DNA of 64,000 nucleotides. Origin: UBA6522 sp965204155. GTDB lineage: Bacteria; Pseudomonadota; Gammaproteobacteria; Steroidobacterales; Rariloculaceae. Shown here in pieces: positions 16,147 to 24,817 of the stretch (positions within the stretch are counted from its first letter, which is position 1; the number at the start of each line of letters is the position of its first letter). The translations under genes and the position numbers were made by a program. The stretch covers positions 434,001 to 498,000 of the forward strand of contig OZ241971.1 of NCBI GenBank assembly GCA_965204155.1. Reading direction: 5' to 3'. The notes below the pieces were generated by a model that saw nothing but the letters and a program-made list of their open reading frames with translations, had not been told where the DNA came from and did not search any database.

Positions 16147-17481
16147 CTAGTTGACGGGCTGTGAGAAGAAGTCGAAGAACAGCCAGAATACGAAGGTGGA
16201 AATCACCAGCGTCCCCAGCATCACGGGACTGCCCTTCTTGAACCACAACCAGGGTGTGATAGCCAGACTCGGGTCGTTCTCCTCCCGGGCCAGGCGCTCC
16301 GATATGGTGACGATGAAGACGTTGGCGGTGGAGCCGATATGCGTGCCGTTGCCGCCCAGGCCCGCGCCCATGGCCAATGCCCACCATAGAGGCGCAACAT
16401 TGACGCCCTGCTGTTCCATTCCCTGGATGATCACGATCATGGCCGCGGTAAACGGAATGTTGTCGATGGCCGCCGACAGGAACGCCGCGACCCACATGAG
16501 AATGATGGTGGCCATCAGCAGGTCGTCCCGGACCAAGGGCGTGATGAAGCCGCCGACCCATTGCAGGAAGTGACTTTCCTCGACGCCGCCGACGATCATG
16601 AACAGGCCCAGGAAGAAGATCAGCAGGGTGATCTCCACGTGCTCCAGGGCGCGGTCCATGATCAGCTTGCGGGACACGAAGATCAGGCCCGTCATCCCCA
16701 GTACGGCGACGAACCAGGGTTCCCAGTGCAGCGCGTTGTGGAGAATGAAGAACACCACCATGATGCAGAGGATCGCAATGGAGCCCTTCCACAGCCGCGG
16801 GTCCTTGATTTCCACCACCTCGAGCGTGACATCCGCCGGCTTCTGCGCCAGTTCCTTCCTGAACAGGAACTTCAGCATGACCACCACCGCAAGCCAGGAC
16901 ACCAGCGTGATCGGACCCATGTGATAGACGAAGTTATTGAAGCTGATGTCGGCCGCCGAGCCGATCATGATGTTGGGCGGATCGCCCACCAGGGTGGCAA
17001 TCCCGCCGGTGTCGGACAGGAGCGCGGCCGCCAGCAGATAGGGTATCGGCGAGATTTTCTGCGCCCGGGCGATCAGGATGATCAGCGGGCCGAAGATGAC
17101 CACTGTGGTGACGTTGTCCAGCAGCAGCGACAGCACCGTGACGGCCGTGCCCAGCAGAACCAGCATCAGGTAGAGCCGCCCGCGGCTCATGGCCGCGAGC
17201 TTGTAGGCCATCCAGTTGAACCCGCCGGTGGGGATCATTATGGAGACGATGGTCATCATCGCCGCCAGCAGGAAGATGACGTTCCAGTCGACCGCTTCAA
17301 TGGCCTGCATCGGGGAGTAGAAGCCGAATATCTGCCCCACGACGATCATGACCACGGCGCCCGCCGCAGCAACCTTGGAACGCTCGAAACCGTGAAGCTG
17401 TTCGGTGAAGATCGCGATGAAGGTGACTGTCAGGACGATTCCTGAAACGAGCATGGGGGTATTGAACGTCAGTGCTTCCAT
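16147..17481 (-). CDS. ArsB/NhaD-superfamily ion transporter (SLC13-like permease)
   Basis: 444 residues with about 11-12 membrane helices. The diagnostic segment LLSDTGGIATLVGDPPNIMIG (near residues 155-175) is the conserved transport signature of the ion-transporter superfamily that includes ArsB, NhaD and P-protein. A second half-repeat has AAFLSAAIDNIPFTAAMIVI and GAGLGGNGTHIGSTANVF. Members move Na+/H+, arsenite or carboxylates across the inner membrane. The lack of ars genes nearby argues against arsenite. Gene on its own between the epimerase and dnaQ. Confidence 0.83.
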   Translation of the reverse strand: MEALTFNTPMLVSGIVLTVTFIAIFTEQLHGFERSKVAAAGAVVMIVVGQIFGFYSPMQAIEAVDWNVIFLLAAMMTIVSIMIPTGGFNWMAYKLAAMSRGRLYLMLVLLGTAVTVLSLLLDNVTTVVIFGPLIILIARAQKISPIPYLLAAALLSDTGGIATLVGDPPNIMIGSAADISFNNFVYHMGPITLVSWLAVVVMLKFLFRKELAQKPADVTLEVVEIKDPRLWKGSIAILCIMVVFFILHNALHWEPWFVAVLGMTGLIFVSRKLIMDRALEHVEITLLIFFLGLFMIVGGVEESHFLQWVGGFITPLVRDDLLMATIILMWVAAFLSAAIDNIPFTAAMIVIIQGMEQQGVNVAPLWWALAMGAGLGGNGTHIGSTANVFIVTISERLAREENDPSLAITPWLWFKKGSPVMLGTLVISTFVFWLFFDFFSQPVN

Positions 17482-17583
17482 GGGGTTTCCCTATCCGAAA
17501 ATGGGCCGCGGCGAAGTGGCGCATCTTAGCTGTTCGGCCGAGCGGCTGCAAAACCGTGGGCGCTACCCTGTGAGCCACGCGAG

Positions 17584-18306
17584 CTAGCTTGCGTCGGACA
17601 ACTCGATCTCCTCCCAGAGGGTCGGCATTCCCGCCGACTCCGACAGGCGGCGGAGCATTTGCCTGTGGGCATCGATTTCCTCTTCGGTGGCCTTGACGAC
17701 AACCAGCTCGAGCCCTTCGCGGTCGACGGGCGACGCTGCGACCTGGAGCGTAGCCTGATCAGCTTCTCCTTCCAGCAGCAGGCTGGTCTGTCCGCCGGTC
17801 ATCGCCAGGTAGACTTCCGCGAGAATACCCGCGTCCAGCAGCGCTCCGTGCAGTTTGCGCCGGGAATTGTCCACGTGGTAGCGCTTGGCCAGTGCATCGA
17901 GGCTGTTTTGCTGGCCCGGGTGCATCCGCCGCGCCAGCGCCAGGGTGTCCAGCACCCGGCAGTGCTCGCGGATGTCCTGGACAGGCGTTTCCAACCGCTG
18001 CAATTCGTGGTTGATGAACCCCACGTCGAAGTCCGCGTTGTGGATGATCAGTTCCGCGTCATGGACAAACTCCAGGAATTCCGTGGCCACGTCTTCAAAC
18101 AACGGTTGCATGGAAAGAAAATCGTCGTCGATTCCATGGATCTCCAGCGCACCGGGCCCCACCGCCCGCTCCGGATTTACATAGCGGTGAAACGTTTGCT
18201 CGGTAAACTTGCGATCGATCAGTTCGATGCAGCCGATTTCAATGATTCGATCGCCCGCCTCGGTTTGCAGGCCCGTGGTTTCCGTATCCAGCACGACTTG
18301 CCGCAT
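17584..18306 (-). CDS. dnaQ: DNA polymerase III epsilon subunit (3'-5' proofreading exonuclease)
   Basis: 240 residues from ATG 18306. DEDDh exonuclease motifs in order: VLDTETTGLQTEAGDRIIEIG (Exo I), IIHNADFDVGFINHEL (Exo II) and RRKLHGALLDAGILAEVYLAM (Exo III with catalytic His and Asp). The C-terminal tail links to the polymerase alpha subunit in the replisome. It is 5 bases downstream of rnhA, on the same strand, in the yafS-rnhA-dnaQ order seen in enteric bacteria. Confidence 0.96.
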   Translation of the reverse strand: MRQVVLDTETTGLQTEAGDRIIEIGCIELIDRKFTEQTFHRYVNPERAVGPGALEIHGIDDDFLSMQPLFEDVATEFLEFVHDAELIIHNADFDVGFINHELQRLETPVQDIREHCRVLDTLALARRMHPGQQNSLDALAKRYHVDNSRRKLHGALLDAGILAEVYLAMTGGQTSLLLEGEADQATLQVAASPVDREGLELVVVKATEEEIDAHRQMLRRLSESAGMPTLWEEIELSDAS

Positions 18307-18311
18307 GGGCG

Positions 18312-18758
18312 TCAGGCCTCGCCGGTCAGGGCCTGTTCCAGCCCCACGTTCGCCAGCGCGTCGGCACGTTCGTTGCCGGGGTGTCCGGCATGCCCCTTCA
18401 CCCAGTGCCAGGCCACCTCGTGGGTTCGGGCCAGATCGTCCAGCCGTATCCACAAGTCCTGATTCTTGACGGGTTTTTTGGCGCGCGTCTGCCAACCGCG
18501 CCGGCGCCAGTCGGGCAGCCAGCGGGTGATGCCGTCGCGGACGTAACGCGAGTCCGTATACAGCGCGACCCGGCAGGGCTCCTTCAATGCACCGAGCGCC
18601 TGGATGGCCGCCATGAGTTCCATTCGATTATTGGTCGTCTGCCGTTCACCGCCCTGCAGTTCCCTTTCGTTTTCGCCGTAGCGCAGAATGGCGCCCCAAC
18701 CGCCGGGACCCGGGTTTCCGCGGCATGCTCCATCGGTGTAGGCGGTCACTGCCTTCAT
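18312..18758 (-). CDS. rnhA: Ribonuclease HI
   Basis: 148 residues. Catalytic carboxylates are visible in YTDGACRGNPGPGGWG (Asp), NNRMELMAAIQAL (Glu), LYTDSRYVRDGI (Asp) and WHWVKGHAGHPGNERADALA (His and Asp). It degrades RNA in RNA-DNA hybrids (R-loops, primers) using Mg2+. The ATG overlaps the stop of the upstream methyltransferase gene by four bases (ATGA), indicating translational coupling. Confidence 0.97.
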   Translation of the reverse strand: MKAVTAYTDGACRGNPGPGGWGAILRYGENERELQGGERQTTNNRMELMAAIQALGALKEPCRVALYTDSRYVRDGITRWLPDWRRRGWQTRAKKPVKNQDLWIRLDDLARTHEVAWHWVKGHAGHPGNERADALANVGLEQALTGEA

Positions 18759-19495
18759 CGCGACCTGCGGGCGTGCGGCGAATTCGTCGTGGGTTTCACC
18801 AATCCGCCGACCACGTTGAGGCGACGCCGCCGCCAACGAGGCCTGATTGGCGTCATAGGATGGATCCGCTTCTGGGCGCTCAACATGTACCCCCCGCCCA
18901 GCACTGGAAACCATCGGCGTGCCCAATCCTCCCGCGGAAAGGTACCGAAGCGGCGTACGCGCTCCAGCGGAAGCGTATGGCAGTAGCGCGTGCGTTTGTC
19001 GATGTCGAAACTCAGGAGCTTAAGCCAGTCCCCCAGCCGCGATTCGAGCATGGGACGGCGATGACCGGGAGGATATCCCCCGGACGACACGACCTGCCTC
19101 AGGCCCCACAGGCCGTTCGGATTGAAACTCAGCACGACGACCCGGCCGTCCGCGCGAAGCACCCTGTCCACCTCCCTGAGCAGCGCGTGAGGCGATGGCG
19201 CCAGCTCCAGCGTATGCGGAAGGAGCACTGCGTCCACGGACGCTGTCGCAATCGCCAGTGCGTGCATATCGGAAAGTACCTGGGCGGCTGCCAGGGGGCG
19301 CCAGTCGAGAAGCGTCGTTCGTTGGGTACGGGCATAGCGAGTGAACGTGTCGTGCTCGCCCCAGAGGCCGATCTGGAGGAACTGCTCGCCGAATGCGTGT
19401 TCCAGCGCCTGGCGAACGAGGCCCTGCTCCGCCTTCAGGCAACGCCGCCCGAGCGGAGTATCCAGCCAGCGATCGTGAATAGGGGTTTCGTTCAC
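18755..19495 (-). CDS. yafS: SAM-dependent methyltransferase, YafS-like
   Basis: About 246 residues from GTG 19495 (VNETPIHDRWLDTPLGRRCL). No strong ribosome site is seen, so the start is uncertain; an in-frame ATG lies further upstream at about 19597. The class I methyltransferase core is degenerate at the glycine motif but has AIATASVDAVLLPHTLELAP and LLREVDRVLRADGRVVVLSFNPNGLWGLRQ, typical of the YafS group. Substrate unknown. Position directly upstream of rnhA and dnaQ, and divergent from mltD, matches the enteric yafS locus. Confidence 0.8.
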   Translation of the reverse strand: MNETPIHDRWLDTPLGRRCLKAEQGLVRQALEHAFGEQFLQIGLWGEHDTFTRYARTQRTTLLDWRPLAAAQVLSDMHALAIATASVDAVLLPHTLELAPSPHALLREVDRVLRADGRVVVLSFNPNGLWGLRQVVSSGGYPPGHRRPMLESRLGDWLKLLSFDIDKRTRYCHTLPLERVRRFGTFPREDWARRWFPVLGGGYMLSAQKRIHPMTPIRPRWRRRRLNVVGGLVKPTTNSPHARRSR

Positions 19496-19648
19496 GGCGC
19501 AAACTGTGAATGACCGCTCGCGCGGAGTCAATCGTCCTGCAATCCCCAAAAAATCGCTGCAATTGAGCAGAATGAGGCACGCTCGCGCTTGCATGGGGCA
19601 TACCAATCCGTAGCATAGAGCCCGCAGCACGCCGATACGTTTGATCTT

Positions 19649-21325
19649 ATGAACCTGTTCCTTTGCCGCGAACCTCGCGGCGCGAGCCTGACTGCAGCCC
19701 GGCGATTCGGTCGCCGGCTCGCGACGGTGGCATTTGTCGGGTTGTCCGCATTGCTGGCCGGATGTCAATCGACGTCGGTCGCACCCACCGACGCGGAAGG
19801 CCGCGCGGAACCTTCGACTTCCGCAACTCCCGGGCGCACCGAGTCGCCGGTCCAATCCGGGCGGCCGCCGACCGTAACGGGGTCGCGGCCGTCGCAGCCG
19901 GCCGATCCATTCGATGCGGCGCCGATCGACCTGATCGGACGCATCAGCGCAGGGCTGGTTCTACCTGCGGCATCGGACTCTGCCATCGACCGGGAACTCG
20001 ACTGGTATGTGGCCAATGCAGACTACCTGAATCTCGTCCTGCAGCGTTCCGAACGCTACCTCCATCACATTGTCGAAGCCCTGGAGCGCAACGGCATGCC
20101 CCTGGACCTGGCGCTGTTACCCATCGTCGAGAGCGCATATGACCCGTTTGCATTTTCCAGGGGCCAGGCGGCGGGACTGTGGCAGATTATCCCCGGAACG
20201 GGCCGGGAGTTGGGCCTGAAGCAGGACTGGTGGTTCGACGCACGCCGGGACGTGCTTGAATCCACCGCGGCTGCGCTGCAATACCTGCGACAACTCGAGC
20301 AACAGTTCGACGGCGACTGGTTGCTGGCCGTCGCGGGCTACAACGCCGGTGGAGGCGGCGTCTCTCGGGCGGTACGCAGAGCGGCCGCCGAGGGCAGAGA
20401 GACGGATTTCTGGGGCGTCAGACCCTACCTGCCCGTGGAAACCCGGAGCTATGTGCCGAAGCTCATGGCGCTGGCCCGACTGGTAGCGGCCCCTGAAACA
20501 TACGGCGTTTCGTTGCTTGCCATTGCGGACGAACCGTACTTTCGCGTGATCGAGACAGGCGGCCAGGTCGACATGGCCCTGGCCGCCCAGATTGCAGGCA
20601 TGAGCACCGACGAACTCTACCGCCTCAATCCCGGGGTCAACCATTGGGCGACCGACCCGGACGGCCCCCACCGCCTGCTTGTCCCCGTCGACAGGGCGGA
20701 TGCGCTTGCGGCGGCCGTGTCAAGCGCGGATGGCCTGGCGGGCGTACGCTGGATACGGCACGTCGTCAGCGCCGGAGAAACACTTGGACACCTGGCGCTG
20801 GAGTACCGGACGACGGCCGAGGCACTCCGGCAAGCGAACGGAATTGCAGGCGACCTGATACGCGTGGGTCAGGGATTGATGGTTCCGCAACCCACCGGCG
20901 CCTCCGACGGATACGGGCTGTTGGCCGCGGCGCTTGCCGAAGGCACCGATGACCCGTCGGGCGGAGAGCGCCAACAAGCCTATGTGGTCCAGGCGGGCGA
21001 CTCCCTTTGGAGTGTCGCACGCCGCTACGGAGTCACGGTGGCCAATCTTGCGCAATGGAATTCCATGTCGCCGCAGGACACTCTCAGTATCGGTCGCGAG
21101 CTCGTGGTATGGAGCGATTCGCCCGTATTCGTACCGACCGGCAATCAGCGCATTCGCCGAATCACCTACACCGTCCGCCAGGGCGACTCGCTTTACCGGA
21201 TCTCAACCCGGTTCAGGGTCAGCGTTGCCGACCTGCTGCAATGGAACAACATTTCGCCGGAGCGCTACCTGCAGCCCGGGCAGCAATTGATCCTTTTCGT
21301 TGACGTCACCGATCAGAGCACATAG
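19649..21325 (+). CDS. mltD: Membrane-bound lytic murein transglycosylase D
   Basis: 558 residues. A lipoprotein signal ends in LSALLAGC (lipobox, Cys near residue 39). The lytic transglycosylase domain has the catalytic Glu in PIVESAYDPFA, then QAAGLWQIIPGTGRELGL and LLAVAGYNAGGGGV. Three C-terminal LysM peptidoglycan-binding repeats follow: RHVVSAGETLGHLALEYRTT, YVVQAGDSLWSVARRYGVT and YTVRQGDSLYRISTRFRVS. It cleaves glycan strands to 1,6-anhydromuropeptides at the outer membrane. It is divergent from yafS across 153 bases; gloB, which often sits here, is absent. Confidence 0.95.
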   Translation: MNLFLCREPRGASLTAARRFGRRLATVAFVGLSALLAGCQSTSVAPTDAEGRAEPSTSATPGRTESPVQSGRPPTVTGSRPSQPADPFDAAPIDLIGRISAGLVLPAASDSAIDRELDWYVANADYLNLVLQRSERYLHHIVEALERNGMPLDLALLPIVESAYDPFAFSRGQAAGLWQIIPGTGRELGLKQDWWFDARRDVLESTAAALQYLRQLEQQFDGDWLLAVAGYNAGGGGVSRAVRRAAAEGRETDFWGVRPYLPVETRSYVPKLMALARLVAAPETYGVSLLAIADEPYFRVIETGGQVDMALAAQIAGMSTDELYRLNPGVNHWATDPDGPHRLLVPVDRADALAAAVSSADGLAGVRWIRHVVSAGETLGHLALEYRTTAEALRQANGIAGDLIRVGQGLMVPQPTGASDGYGLLAAALAEGTDDPSGGERQQAYVVQAGDSLWSVARRYGVTVANLAQWNSMSPQDTLSIGRELVVWSDSPVFVPTGNQRIRRITYTVRQGDSLYRISTRFRVSVADLLQWNNISPERYLQPGQQLILFVDVTDQST

Positions 21326-21361
21326 CAGGCAGCGCAGTCGGTCGGTAGAGGGTTTTTGGGT

Positions 21362-22153
21362 ATGGGAATTCTCGACGGTAAACGAGCCGTCATCGTCGGC
21401 CTCGCCAGCAACCGTTCCATCGCCTGGGGCATTGCCCGCGCGCTCCGGTCCCAGGGCGCCGAACTGGCATTCAACTACCAGACCGAGAGGCTGCGCGGGC
21501 GCGTCCGGCGATTGGCGGGCAACGTTGACAGCGGCATCGTGCTGCCGCTGGACGTTTCCGATGACACGCAAATCGACAACTTCTTCGACGCGCTCGCAGC
21601 ACACTGGGACGGGTTCGACATCCTGGTACATTCCGTTGCCTACGCTCCGGCCGACCAGTTGACCGGCCGCTATCTGGACGCGATCGATCGGGAAGGATTC
21701 AACACCGCGCACGACATTTCCAGCTACAGCTTTGCCGCGCTCGCCAAAGCCGGCCGGCCAATGATGCTGGGGCGACAGGCGGCATTGCTGACCCTGAGTT
21801 ACCTGGGCGCCATGCGGGCGCTGCCCAGCTACAACGTGATGGGTCTTGCCAAGGCCAGCCTGGAGGCCAATGTCCGCTTCATGGCGTACGACCTGGGTCC
21901 AGATGGAATTCGAGTCAACGCCATTTCCGCGGGGCCGATTCGCACGCTTGCCGCATCGGGCATCAAGGGCCTGCGGCAGATGCTGTCCCACGTGAGCGAG
22001 GCGGCGCCGCTGCGGCGTAACGTTACCACGGACGATGTGGGCAACGCCGCCAGCTTCCTGGTGTCGGACCTGGCGGCAGGAGTCACGGGGGAAGTGCTCT
22101 ACGTCGATGCCGGCTACAACATCGTCGGCATGCATATGCAAGCCACTCCCTGA
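21362..22153 (+). CDS. fabI: Enoyl-[acyl-carrier-protein] reductase (NADH)
   Basis: About 263 residues from ATG 21362; a TTG two codons earlier is possible. FabI signatures: GKRAVIVGLASNRSIAWGIARAL (NAD-binding loop), HSVAYAPADQL, the Tyr-x6-Lys active site in PSYNVMGLAKASLEANVRF, and GIRVNAISAGPIRTLAASGI. It catalyses the last reduction of each fatty-acid elongation cycle and is the triclosan/isoniazid target type. It follows mltD on the same strand after 36 bases and is convergent with ppiD. Confidence 0.96.
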   Translation: MGILDGKRAVIVGLASNRSIAWGIARALRSQGAELAFNYQTERLRGRVRRLAGNVDSGIVLPLDVSDDTQIDNFFDALAAHWDGFDILVHSVAYAPADQLTGRYLDAIDREGFNTAHDISSYSFAALAKAGRPMMLGRQAALLTLSYLGAMRALPSYNVMGLAKASLEANVRFMAYDLGPDGIRVNAISAGPIRTLAASGIKGLRQMLSHVSEAAPLRRNVTTDDVGNAASFLVSDLAAGVTGEVLYVDAGYNIVGMHMQATP

Positions 22154-22185
22154 CGCCCAATCCCACCAATCCGGACCGAAACCAC

Positions 22186-22212
22186 GCGCCCGCGCACAGA
22201 CAGCGCGGGCGC
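22186..22212. terminator. GC-rich hairpin between convergent fabI and ppiD
   Basis: A perfect 10-bp stem, GCGCCCGCGC (22186-22195) with GCGCGGGCGC (22203-22212), and a 7-base loop. It lies 33 bases after fabI and 22 bases after the ppiD stop on the other strand. There is no T run on either side, so efficiency is unsure, but placement fits a shared bidirectional terminator. Confidence 0.6.
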
Positions 22213-22233
22213 CACACGGCCTCCCAATGCGAA

Positions 22234-24285
22234 TCAGAAGAGCGGCGGGTCAATCACCTCATCCGGAATCCGTACGCTGGCATCGTCGCGAACGTGCTGG
22301 GCGTAGCCGGCCAGTTCAAATCCCGCCGTTGCCTGCGCCAGTGCCGTCAGCCGCGACTGCAATTCGTCCCTGGTCAGACTGTCGGCGCTGCCCGGGCGAA
22401 TCGCGGTCACCAGTACGACAGCCTCGTCACCGCCGGCCAGAGCGACCCGTTCGCGGACTTCAGCATCTTCGCTGTCCGGGCGGGCATTGAAGACGCTCGA
22501 GAGGATTTCCACGGGAACCCCGGTACCCGTACGCCGGAGCCATGTGCGTTCCGTCCAGGTTCCGCCCAGTTCCCCGGCCAGCGCGGCCAGCGCGCCCTGC
22601 GGTTCCGGAGATGCTTCCTGCTCCCCTGCCTGATCCGGAGCAATCTCTTCGGGGGAGGATTGCTCCGCGGTCGCATTGGCGGTATCCGGGCCGTCCGCCG
22701 CATCGGCGCCGCCAGTGTCCGCCGCATCAGCGTCGCTGGTACCGGCGACCTGGAGAGAGGCCGCCCGTGCCAGGAACTCCGCGGCCGCCGCATCCGCCAG
22801 CCCTTGCGCCGCGATGCTGGCCAGTTCAGCTTCGATTTCCGTCCTGACTGCCTCCAGCGGCTGTTCCCGCGGTTGATTGTGGGAGGTCACCCGCAGAACG
22901 GCCACATGATCATCGAGAATCTCGATCAGCCGGCTGTTTTCGCCCAATTCGAGAACTTCCGTGCTGAACGCCGTCTGGACGGCCGGGTCGGCAACCGGGA
23001 AGGGGCTGGACGCACCCGTACGCGTCAGCCCTTCAAACGTCTGCAGGGGAAGTTCCATGTCCGACGCCACGGAGGCCAACTCGTCAAATGCATCGAACGC
23101 CAGTGCGTCCAGTTCCTGGGCGGCGTCGAAAAACAACTCCTCCGCGCGAACGTCACGGTATTCGACCTCCAGCTCCTCCCTCACGGAATCGAAGGTACGC
23201 ACTTCGCCTTCGCGTATGTCGTCGAGGCGGATGACGTGATAACCGAACTCGGACTTGACCGGCCCCCGAACCTCGCCGAGTTCCATGTCGAAGACGGCGT
23301 CCTGAAATACACCCGTACCCCGGCTGAGCCAGCCCAGATCGCCCCCCTGACCGCTGGTGCCGGGGTCTTCGGACAGCGCTGCCGCAAGATCCTCAAAGGA
23401 CTCGCCGGCATCCAGGCGCGCCACTACGTCCATCGCGCGGGCTTCGGCTTCCGGATCTTCCTCGATGGAACCGATCAGAATGTGTCTGGGGCGGCGGTCT
23501 TCATCCGTCTGGAATCGAAACTGCTCCTGTTCGTAGTAGGTCTCCAGAATCTCGTCGGTGACCTCTATGTCGCCGGCGAAGTCCGCCCGCGTCAACTCCA
23601 GGTATTCGATATCGACATTTTCCTCTGAGAAGAACTGATCCTTGTTGGCCTCGTAGAATTCCGCCACCCGCGTCTCATCGACTTCGACCCGGTCAAGAAA
23701 GGCGTCGGCGGGAAACAGCGCGTAGGCGACTTCCCGCTCCTGCTCGAACAGTTCAATATAGCGGGCGAATTCCGACGGCGTGTAGAACGCCGATATCCCG
23801 ATGCCGCCTTGCAATTCCCCCAGTCCAAGCTGCTCTCTCTGCTGCTCCTCGAACGCCGTCGGCGAAATGCCGGAAAACGTGAGCTGGGACCGGTATACAT
23901 CCATGGAGAAGTCGCCGCCCACCTGGAACTCCGGCAGCGACCTTATGGCCTGGGCCAAACGTGCGTCGGAGACACGGTAGCCTTGCGAGGCAACCCGCTG
24001 CGTGAGCGCTTCGCCCTGAATGAGATCCTCCAGCACCGACAACCGCAATGCCCTTTGCAATTCGTCGGTCAGCTCCACACGATAGAGCTCCTGGTACTGA
24101 CTCTGCTGATTCTGTAATGCCCGGTCGAAATCAACGAGTGAAATGTTCTCACCGTTGACCTTGGCGGCAAAGGTGGTTCCCATGATGGTTGGGTCGACAC
24201 CCCAGAAAATGAACGCCACCGCGATGAGCGCAAGGATGATCCCTGCAACCCATCGCCCTACACCCTCACGAATCGACTGGAGCAT
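22234..24285 (-). CDS. ppiD: Periplasmic folding chaperone / peptidyl-prolyl isomerase PpiD
   Basis: 683 residues. One N-terminal anchor helix (WVAGIILALIAVAFIFWGVD) holds the rest in the periplasm. A SurA-like N-domain (residues about 35-230) is followed by a parvulin domain beginning RPRHILIGSIEE with SEDPGTSGQGGDLGWLSRG and FGYHVIRLDDI. An Ala/Asp/Glu-rich, probably disordered stretch (DADAADTGGADAADG...) lies near residues 515-565 and is unusual for the family. It chaperones newly exported outer-membrane proteins at the Sec exit. Downstream of hupB and two tRNAs, the conserved gammaproteobacterial order. Confidence 0.93.
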   Translation of the reverse strand: MLQSIREGVGRWVAGIILALIAVAFIFWGVDPTIMGTTFAAKVNGENISLVDFDRALQNQQSQYQELYRVELTDELQRALRLSVLEDLIQGEALTQRVASQGYRVSDARLAQAIRSLPEFQVGGDFSMDVYRSQLTFSGISPTAFEEQQREQLGLGELQGGIGISAFYTPSEFARYIELFEQEREVAYALFPADAFLDRVEVDETRVAEFYEANKDQFFSEENVDIEYLELTRADFAGDIEVTDEILETYYEQEQFRFQTDEDRRPRHILIGSIEEDPEAEARAMDVVARLDAGESFEDLAAALSEDPGTSGQGGDLGWLSRGTGVFQDAVFDMELGEVRGPVKSEFGYHVIRLDDIREGEVRTFDSVREELEVEYRDVRAEELFFDAAQELDALAFDAFDELASVASDMELPLQTFEGLTRTGASSPFPVADPAVQTAFSTEVLELGENSRLIEILDDHVAVLRVTSHNQPREQPLEAVRTEIEAELASIAAQGLADAAAAEFLARAASLQVAGTSDADAADTGGADAADGPDTANATAEQSSPEEIAPDQAGEQEASPEPQGALAALAGELGGTWTERTWLRRTGTGVPVEILSSVFNARPDSEDAEVRERVALAGGDEAVVLVTAIRPGSADSLTRDELQSRLTALAQATAGFELAGYAQHVRDDASVRIPDEVIDPPLF

Positions 24286-24317
24286 GATGTTCTCGCCTTG
24301 AGCCGAATTGAAGCAAT

Positions 24318-24352
24318 AAGGACAGATTTTCGCCGGGCGAAAATCTGTCCTT
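24318..24352 (-). terminator. Long perfect hairpin after the tRNA-Val/tRNA-Asp pair
   Basis: 17 bases at 24318-24334 are perfectly complementary to 24336-24352, leaving a tight CCGGG-type loop. On the minus strand the stem is followed by TTATTGCTT. It begins 8 bases after the 3' end of tRNA-Asp, so it most likely ends the hupB-tRNA transcript; it lies in the ppiD upstream region. Confidence 0.65.
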
Positions 24353-24359
24353 GATCAGT

Positions 24360-24436
24360 TGGCGGAGTGGACGGGACTCGAACCCGCGACCCCCGGCGTG
24401 ACAGGCCGGTATTCTATCCAGCTGAACTACCACTCC
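24360..24436 (-). tRNA. tRNA-Asp (anticodon GTC)
   Basis: 77 bases with encoded CCA. On the minus strand the acceptor GGAGTGG pairs with CCACTCC, and the anticodon stem CCGGC/GCCGG encloses CTGTCAC (anticodon GUC). The T-arm has GGTTCGAGTCC. It is 3 bases downstream of tRNA-Val and probably cut from the same precursor. Confidence 0.96.
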
Positions 24437-24439
24437 GGT

Positions 24440-24515
24440 TGGTGGGTGCTGAGGGGATCGAACCCCCGACCTTCGCCTTGTAAGGGCGACGCTCTCCCAG
24501 CTGAGCTAAGCACCC
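24440..24515 (-). tRNA. tRNA-Val (anticodon TAC)
   Basis: 76 bases with encoded CCA. On the minus strand the acceptor GGGTGCT pairs with AGCACCC, and the anticodon stem TCGCC/GGCGA encloses CTTACAA (anticodon UAC). The T-arm has GGTTCGATCC. It sits 29 bases after the hupB stop on the same strand, so it may be processed from the hupB transcript. Confidence 0.96.
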
Positions 24516-24544
24516 CCGGGAGAGAGCCCCCGGGCAACGGCCGG

Positions 24545-24817
24545 TCAGTTTACGGCATCCTTCAATGCCTTGCCAGCCTTGAAGCCAGGCACATTCCTGG
24601 CTGCAATTTGAATGGTTTCTCCTGTTCGCGGGCTACGGCCGGTGCGCGCGGCCCGGTGTTTCACGCTGAAAGTTCCAAATCCTACAATCGATACCTGATC
24701 GCCGCCCTGCAACGTCGAGGCGATGCTGGACACAACGGCGTCCACGGCGCGGCCTGCGTCAGCCTTTGAAAGATTGGCAGCCCCTGCCACCGCCTCGATG
24801 AGTCCCGCTTTGTTCAT
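24545..24817 (-). CDS. hupB: DNA-binding protein HU-beta
   Basis: 90 residues, exact HU length, starting at ATG 24817. MNKAGLIEAVAGAANLSKADAG at the N-terminus, the strand GGDQVSIVGFGTFSV, then the DNA-clasping arm TGRSPRTGETIQIAARNVPGFKAGKALKDAVN with the Pro that kinks DNA. It is a dimeric nucleoid protein. Gene order lon-hupB-ppiD is conserved in gammaproteobacteria, here with two tRNA genes between hupB and ppiD. Confidence 0.97.
   Translation of the reverse strand: MNKAGLIEAVAGAANLSKADAGRAVDAVVSSIASTLQGGDQVSIVGFGTFSVKHRAARTGRSPRTGETIQIAARNVPGFKAGKALKDAVN

Noticed and set aside
16115..16792. 225-codon minus-strand frame overlapping the ArsB/NhaD transporter
   Set aside because: An out-of-frame reading of the transporter gene with low-complexity His/Arg/Gly composition.
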